This document shows positions 58,054 through 64,000 of a stretch of DNA of 64,000 nt, one piece after another. The notes under the pieces were generated by a model. The model searched no databases. It saw only the letters and a program-made list of their open reading frames with translations, and had not been told where the DNA came from. Source of the DNA: Liolophura sinensis (Eukaryota; Mollusca; Polyplacophora; Chitonida; Chitonidae). Location of the stretch: positions 45,253,682 to 45,317,681 of the forward strand of contig NC_088300.1 of assembly GCF_032854445.1 (NCBI RefSeq). The letters are read 5' to 3'. Position 1 is the first letter of the stretch, and the number at the start of each line of letters is the position of its first letter. The translations under genes were made by a program, and so were the position numbers.

Positions 58054-61000
58054 ATCCATAAAACAACGAGCCTGAATTGGTCAGTAACAAGAAAGTGGGT
58101 ATTGGCTGTTGGGTAACAGAAGTAACAATGAACCTACACAGCACACCAACCGTATCATTCAAATAAAATGCGTTAACAATTTATGTCAAGTACATGTACA
58201 GCACGTGGCTTAGATCACTGAAGCAGGCATGATGTGGTCCAGTGAACATTCCTCTATGATGTGTGACAAGTGACCCGACCAGCTGACTAATCTCTTTAAT
58301 ACGTCCTCATCAAGTCTCTTTACAATCAAATCGCTAAAAAATCTGTCACAATTTTTTTAACCATTAGGAAGCCAATGTTGATTATTTTTCATATTTAATT
58401 ATGCACCTAGGTGTTATATGTCAAATGCTAAAAAAATATTTCACCTATGTATTAACAAATACAGTTTTATGGTTAGAGGAATCCAGCCAAAAGCCAGAGG
58501 AAACCAGCATATCATTACTAAGTTTGTTACACACCTTCTGACTCAAAGCCACAGCTGGATAAACCACAGGTGGATTCGATGTCACCACACAACATGAACA
58601 TATATGAAGATCATAAGACATGGAGCTGATAGAGGACTGAGATGTTGCTGAATGAATCCCACATTCCACCATGAGGAACGTCCTGTGTTGATACTTACGA
58701 CCATGGTGTTTCTTCATATTGTCGTGGTACACATTGATCAGGTGCTTTACACTGTCATCCACGCTTCTCACAAACTTGCCAAATTGTTCCATCTGAGGCT
58801 CTCTGATAATGAGGAAAAACTTCACAGATTTTAAATCCCATGGGTGGTATTTACATTATTACACTAAGACAATCATTACCAGACAAATTCTGACTGAACA
58901 TGTTGAAAGTGAGAAGTCAGACAAGGGCATCAGGTTTATCACTTAGATTGTCAAGGTTATGAACATGATGGAGGCCTTTGCTAAACAGTAGTTTATTTAT
59001 TTATTGATTTGATTGGTGTTTTACGCTATACTCAAGAATATTTCACTTATACGACGGTCACCAGCGCGATGATGGGAAGAAACAGTTTACTGGCAGACCT
59101 TCCCACATACGTCCGGAGAGGGAGCCAGCATTAGCTGGACTTAAACTCACAAAGACCACATTGGTGAGAGGTTTCTGGATCATTGTGCTGTGCTGGAGAT
59201 GTAGCCCCTGGGCCACAGAGGGCCCCCACTAAACAGTAATTAATAGGTGATCTGAATTCTGAATACGCCAATGTTAAGCTTATAACCAGATTTGTATAAC
59301 TGCACAAAGGAGGAGATGTCCATACCCAGAATTATGTTCATTTTATTACAAGTACAGTAAACACAAGCTGTATTTATGACACTCACACTGTACGAAGGTC
59401 CAGGGGGTGCGGGGGTGTCTCTATGGTCAGGAAAAATTTGGCACCAACAAACTCATCCTTTTCAGCTTTTCTCTTCCCTTGTTTCCATTTCTGTACATAC
59501 ATGATCAGATAGCTCACAAAATATCCAGTCTCATGCAAATACTTATGTATACTGAGTTTGTATGTATGTATGTTAGGAGTTTTAGGTTGTACTTAGCAAT
59601 TTTTCAGTCTTATGACAACAACGAATCATTAGATGTGTGTATATATATAAAATGTCTTATGGTGAAAGGTCGAGTCCATGCTGCCAAAGCGGTGCCATCA
59701 CATAGGTATCATGCCGAAGACACATTACATAACACCCCACCTTGTCACATAATACTGACACTGCCAACCAGTCTGATTTCCTTGCTCTCAGTGCTGAGTG
59801 CCAAGTATGCTACATATGAAGTTCACTCTATAATACACATATAAATGTGACCAATCAGATCTTTTAGGCAAACTACACCGGTAACCAAAGGTGGTTAATA
59901 AAATAACAATATATACAATGTATGCAATTATTACCAGCCAAGAAAGTTAATGGGGCTGCATATGTAAATAACAACAATAACATCAATTTTAATCAACTGC
60001 ACTCAATTTCAGACAACTCTGCAAACATAAAACATGTTCACTACATACATTTAGCAGTTACCTAGAAAGAATTAGGTAAACTATGACGGTGCTATACAAT
60101 GTTGATGGTATATCTACCATGGCCCAGATATCTCACCTTCTCATCTGAACAAGTGAGGAAGTGAAGAAGAACTTCACACTGAGAAATAACAGGGTGACGC
60201 ACTATTCTGTTCACCCACAACTGGAGCTGCCGCATCCTCTCCGTGATGAAGTCATCTTCATATCTCCCTGAAACAATCAAAAAAACAGATACAGGATTTC
60301 ACCCCATTATTCTCCAATCATACCAATCAAATTTGTTGATTTACTTATTTGGTTGGTCTCTACTGAAGGTCAAGAAGTTAAGAAATTCTTCACATACATG
60401 TACCCTAAATTACCTCAACGTTCTCCCATGATTAAATTGCTCAATTTTCCACATTCTGGTGGTTATTTTGACTTCAGAAAGGTGCTTTGAGAGGTGTTTG
60501 GAAAGTAGGATGATATCCTACTGGGATAAAAAGTAAATTTCAGCACCAGAAGTAATATCTCATGACATTTATTTGTCCCCAAAAACAGGCTTTAGTGGCG
60601 GCATTTTTAGGTCATTTAGGGTATATGACAATGGCCAGGATTATGGGTGGCGGAAACCATCACCCTTAACCAGACAACTGGCAAACGTCCAACTCGAATG
60701 TGGTGAGTGTTAAATTTCTCTCTGCGACCTTCCTGGTTAGGCAAATTTTATTAATAGCTGCAATACAAAGCTTTCAGTCTTGACTGTGTCTGTCTACATA
60801 CAGATTTTTACAGAGTTGGTGAACTATTTATCAAACAATAAGTAAGTAGTCAAAAAATGGTTGCAATTTCAATAAGAATTCACCAAGACGATAGACAACT
60901 AAACTGAAGATGGGTGTTTCATTACTGAAGCTATTTCTCAGCTGAGAGCATCACCTGCTATTTGTTTCTCGGGTAGAGGAGGTATAGCGAAGATCGGGTA

Positions 61001-63690
61001 TTTCTCCTCCAATCGTTCATGTAGCCAATCAAAATGTTTGTACCTCCGGCTGACGGGTGCCTTGCTGAACTGTGCATGGGAAGGAAAAATGTCTTAGTAC
61101 ATGATAACAGATTCACACTTTTACTGCGCAATTTTCAGCGCAATTTACTACAAAGCCATATTTTATCATCACCACTTATTTGATATCCACTTTTCCGTAT
61201 CCTTTCAAATGTTGTTATATGGTATACGGTTTTTACCATATATAAAAATCTACATGTATCGACCTCAATACACTGTACTGTACTAAGGGCATGCAGGTTT
61301 CCTCTTAGGCTGTACGTGAGAAGGTCTTCCATCAACCTCAGACGGTCGTAAGTTTCCCCAGGGCTCCCCACTTTCCTCTATCATAATGCTGGCCACTGTT
61401 GTATAAGTGAAATATTCTTGATTATGGCGTAAAACATCAATCAATAAATAAATAAATACTTACTGAGGGTGTTAGCTGATAGGCAATAAAGCTCTTCAAG
61501 CCCTTCAGTTTGCTCTCTTTCTTAGGTGAAGCGATGACACATGTGTAAGGGCTGGATGGCTGCATCCAGATGGGCCCCAATGGGCTATCCTACAAGCATC
61601 ACATGTACATATATCACACAAAACAAACCCCATGGAAATATAGCCAATGTTATTCTCACTGAAACATATAAACATAAAACAGATATTGTTCTCATGAAAC
61701 AATCATGTCCACAAAGAAAAAATGTTGTTCTAACATAAACAATTATATATATGTTAACAATGGAAAAAATACTGTTCAGACAGAAACAATTCCATTAACA
61801 AAGAAAACATATAGTTTCAACAAAAAGAGTCACATTAACAAAGGAAAGATATGGTTCTAACAGAAACAATCACGTTAACAAAGGAAAGATACAGTTCTAA
61901 CACAAACAATCATGGTAAAGAAAAGATATTGTTTTCACAGAAATAGTCATGTTACCAAACAATCATGTTAAAGAAAAGATATTGTTTTCACAGAAATAGT
62001 CATGTTAACAAGGAAAAAATACTGTTCTCACAGAATGAGTCATGTATTTCGAATACTATTGAAGACAGGATTATGTTTAAGTGCATCTATAAATTAGCTG
62101 AAGCCAGAAATATCTGCATGTTCTTAGAATCTTCGCAACACAAAATAGACACTCAACAAGAAGATAAAAGAAAAATAAAAAAAAACTCAGGAGAATATCA
62201 AGAGCTTCACATCACAACATCCTCCTGCTCCCTGAATGATAAGAACATGAAAACCACTTTAAATTAGTGAAGATCCCTTTACCCCAGTTCTGTGGTGTCA
62301 AAAAAATTTCTGATATGTATTTCACCTATAACAACTTGCTGATTTTTACTCACCACAATTCTGACCAAGTCTGACTCATTGACACTGGCTTGAGTCTGTC
62401 CCAGGAGGAAGGATTCTCCTCCAGACTTGGCAAAAGTGGAGAATCTGCAGAAAAGGGAAATTGTAAAAACAACCAGTTACATACATGTATAAGCCTTTAA
62501 CTATGCCACACCTGAATGTCAAAAGATAAAGGAATTATGCCAGGCATCTTTTTGACAACATTTGCTTGATATATTTGATTTGTGTACTACACTGTGCTCG
62601 ATGATGACATGGGTTAGGTTTATGGGTGGAGAAACTGGGCAGAACCTCACAGACAAATCAGAACACACAATCTCAATGATCAACAGCTAACAGCTATGAC
62701 ACATGCGGTTCTCAAGAGAAAAAGCAAAGTACATGTCCCTGTTTTAAAACATTGTAGTCCTCTGCTGTCACATGCAATTCGGCCAGTTTGGTGCATTTTA
62801 TAATATACAGACTTTTCTGAAAGACACTTTCAAGTCAAGAAATATGTACAACCCCCCCCCCCCCCCCCCCCCCAAAACTAACCTAAATACTAGGCTGTCG
62901 AAAAGACATCTACAATGTTGTAGTAAAGGTATAAATTCTCTGATATGTACTGATGCACACTCGAGGCTGCTGTCTGTCTTCTTACATTACCAAAAGTCAT
63001 GAATATGATGTGTACTTCATCTATAACAGAACCACTACATGTAGTGGGTCCTGCTGCTGTCATATCTAGATTTACTTCCTGGGATATATAACAGCATGGG
63101 TGAAGAAATTCTGAGCTGATGGGGCAAGGGTGAAATGCACACCACATGCATTTATCTGTTTACTTTCTAACATACAGCCAATGTAAAGCTGGATATGAAC
63201 ATGCTGTGCAGCTTCCAAATAAATACAGTGTTATTAGTGTACCACTCTAAACAACTCTGCCTGTAATCAACGGATACATCTACATGCATGTGGTTGTCAC
63301 TGCTGATACATGCACAGTGAACTGTCAGGATGACGATCGCAAAATACTGTAATTCTTCAACCTTTTCGTATGATTGCAAAGTGTTTACTCAAACATATTT
63401 TGAGGGCATTAGTTTTTTTGTGGATCAACCAATCAAAATTGGTTGATCCAACCAATGCAGTTTTGTCTACAAAATCAAATTAACAAGGTGGGTAAATAAC
63501 ACCTAAAATTGCTCTTTTACATGCAGATAGGTTGTGAAATTAGGGTAGTCAAGTCTAAGGTGACCTACCTGCTAAAGCTCTTCTTGACTGTACCATATTT
63601 GGAGGCATCGGCAGAGTTCCTGGACGGGGATACACTCCTCTGATCACCCTGGGGGACAGACAGTCCTCCACTCCCACCCCTCATATAGTC
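54413..63690 (-). CDS. SNX9/18/33-family sorting nexin, 3' part (12 exons, 430 aa seen)
   Basis: Minus-strand exons: 63690-63569, 62444-62354, 61589-61464, 61069-60955, 60267-60137, 59490-59387, 58802-58699, 57361-57284, 56837-56761, 56036-55947, 55358-55152 and 54460-54413. They join in one frame ending in TGA. Exon one starts in phase 0 after an acceptor, so the gene continues beyond 64,000, where the family's N-terminal SH3 domain is expected. Visible parts: a low-complexity linker, then [18 protein letters not shown], typical of this family; a PX domain (about 90-195) with [10 protein letters not shown] and PPLPEKQ as phosphoinositide-binding elements; the linker [20 protein letters not shown]; then a BAR domain (about 230-430) with [18 protein letters not shown]. 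The family binds dynamin and curved, phosphoinositide-rich membranes in endocytosis. Invertebrates usually have one such gene (Drosophila SH3PX1), so I give no vertebrate paralogue symbol. Confidence 0.94.
56948..57085 (+). mobile_element. SINE-A, 5'-truncated copy
   Basis: GGTCCTGGGTTTCAACAGGG, then TTTCCTCCCACTATAATGCT, TATAAGTGAAATATTCTTGA and AATCAAATAAATAAATAAAG. It lies in an SNX intron, antisense to the gene. Confidence 0.8.
57994..58050. repeat. TA dinucleotide microsatellite
   Basis: A continuous AT/TA run of about 57 bp in an SNX intron. Confidence 0.97.
58988..59228 (-). mobile_element. SINE-A, near full-length copy
   Basis: In reverse orientation: TTTATTTATTGATTTGATTG, GTGTTTTACGCTATACTCAA, TCCCACATACGTCCGGAGAG, then a head ending GGCCACAGAGGGCCCCC. 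It lies in the SNX intron between the exons at 59,387 and 58,802. Confidence 0.85.
59560..59830 (-). mobile_element. SINE-B, degenerate copy
   Basis: TACTTAGCAATTTTTCAGTC, then TTATGACAACAACGAATCAT, matches the 3' end of SINE-B in the same orientation as the copies near 50 kb. GCCGAAGACA, CATAATACTGACACTGCCAA and CAGTGCTGAGTGCCAAGT follow the body. The tRNA head is not recognisable. Confidence 0.6.
61285..61457 (+). mobile_element. SINE-A, 5'-truncated copy
   Basis: GGGCATGCAGGTTTCCTCTT, CGTGAGAAGGTCTTCC, CATAATGCTGGCCACTGTTG, GTATAAGTGAAATATTCTTG and an (AATA)n tail. It ends only a few bases before the SNX exon donor at 61,464. Confidence 0.82.
61630..62043. repeat. Minisatellite of about 38-42 bp in an SNX intron
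   Basis: About ten imperfect copies of GTTAACAAAGGAAAGATAC plus TGTTCTAACAGAAACAATCA. Copies at the ends are more diverged than those between about 61,820 and 62,000, as expected for an expanding array. Confidence 0.85.
62852..62873. repeat. Poly-C tract
   Basis: A run of 22 cytosines in an SNX intron. Its exact length may be a sequencing or assembly approximation. Confidence 0.9.
63421..63450. repeat. Perfect 13-bp stem-loop
   Basis: TGGATCAACCAAT (63,421-63,433) is the exact reverse complement of 63,438-63,450, with a CAAA loop. It lies in the first visible SNX intron. No element ends were recognised around it. Confidence 0.75.
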
Positions 63691-63827
63691 CTGGGAAACA
63701 CACAGCGCAACACTAAGTAAAACATCCCATGTGACCCTACAAGGTTTCACTCACAGATCTGAGTTCACATATGAACTACATATAAATCTTGGTACAGTTT
63801 TTTTTTTCTTGGTTTTGTTTTGTTTCA

Positions 63828-63960
63828 TTTATTTATTTGTTTATTTCATTGGAGTTTTACACCCCACTCGGAATATTCCCGTATACAACAGAGACCAGCA
63901 CTATTGTGGGAGGAAACCAGTGCATGTTTTGAAGAAAATTATACATTCAAGTAACAATCA
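63828..63960 (-). mobile_element. SINE-A, truncated copy
   Basis: TTTATTTATTTGTTTATTTC, then ATTGGAGTTTTACACCCCAC and TGTGGGAGGAAACCAG, is a diverged reverse-complement copy of the SINE-A 3' half. Confidence 0.65.
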
Positions 63961-64000
63961 TAAAGCATCAGTTTAAGCAGTTATGCAAATTATTTATTAT

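Overview
The window is eukaryotic nuclear DNA. It is AT-rich, with GT-AG introns, AATAAA polyadenylation signals and many tRNA-derived SINEs, fold-back elements and minisatellites. The protein-coding content is animal: a DBX homeobox gene, a DNAJC25-type endoplasmic-reticulum J protein, an NSFL1C/p47 p97 cofactor and an SNX9/18/33-type sorting nexin. Single invertebrate-style gene copies, together with SINE tails ending in GGCGTAAAACACCAATCAAA-like sequence followed by (TAAA)n or (TGAG)n, point to a lophotrochozoan, most likely a mollusc. Nothing here fixes the species.

Layout. Positions 1-4.1 kb are repeat-rich and hold a 45-bp minisatellite array (about 1.3-2.66 kb). At 4.58-5.72 kb on the plus strand, four phase-compatible exon-like blocks suggest a small secreted protein of 114 aa that I do not recognise. 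From 5.7 to 16.6 kb I see no convincing gene, only mobile-element copies, a 23-bp minisatellite and a long hairpin. DBX lies on the plus strand at 16,795-24,189 (4 exons, 331 aa), with its 3' UTR running to about 25.1 kb. After a SINE-rich spacer, DNAJC25 lies on the plus strand at 28,882-37,011 (11 exons, 336 aa). It converges with NSFL1C/p47 on the minus strand at 48,433-40,476 (10 exons, 361 aa). After a gene-poor spacer that contains two full-length SINEs and a decayed copy of one sorting-nexin exon, the 3' portion of an SNX9/18/33-family gene runs on the minus strand from 63,690 to 54,413 (12 exons, 430 aa seen). The 5' part of that gene, expected to encode the SH3 domain, lies outside the window.

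All four recognised genes splice into a single open frame with matching phases at every junction, so they appear intact. They do not form a pathway. DBX is a developmental transcription factor and the other three are general membrane-system proteins (ER folding, p97-dependent membrane fusion, endocytic membrane remodelling).

The most interesting signals are these: the unrecognised small secreted gene; a 3' tail motif shared by a 5'-truncated LINE and two different SINE families, which suggests SINE mobilisation by a LINE partner; a partial duplication and decay of a sorting-nexin exon; and a near-perfect 110-nt hairpin at 9.8 kb.
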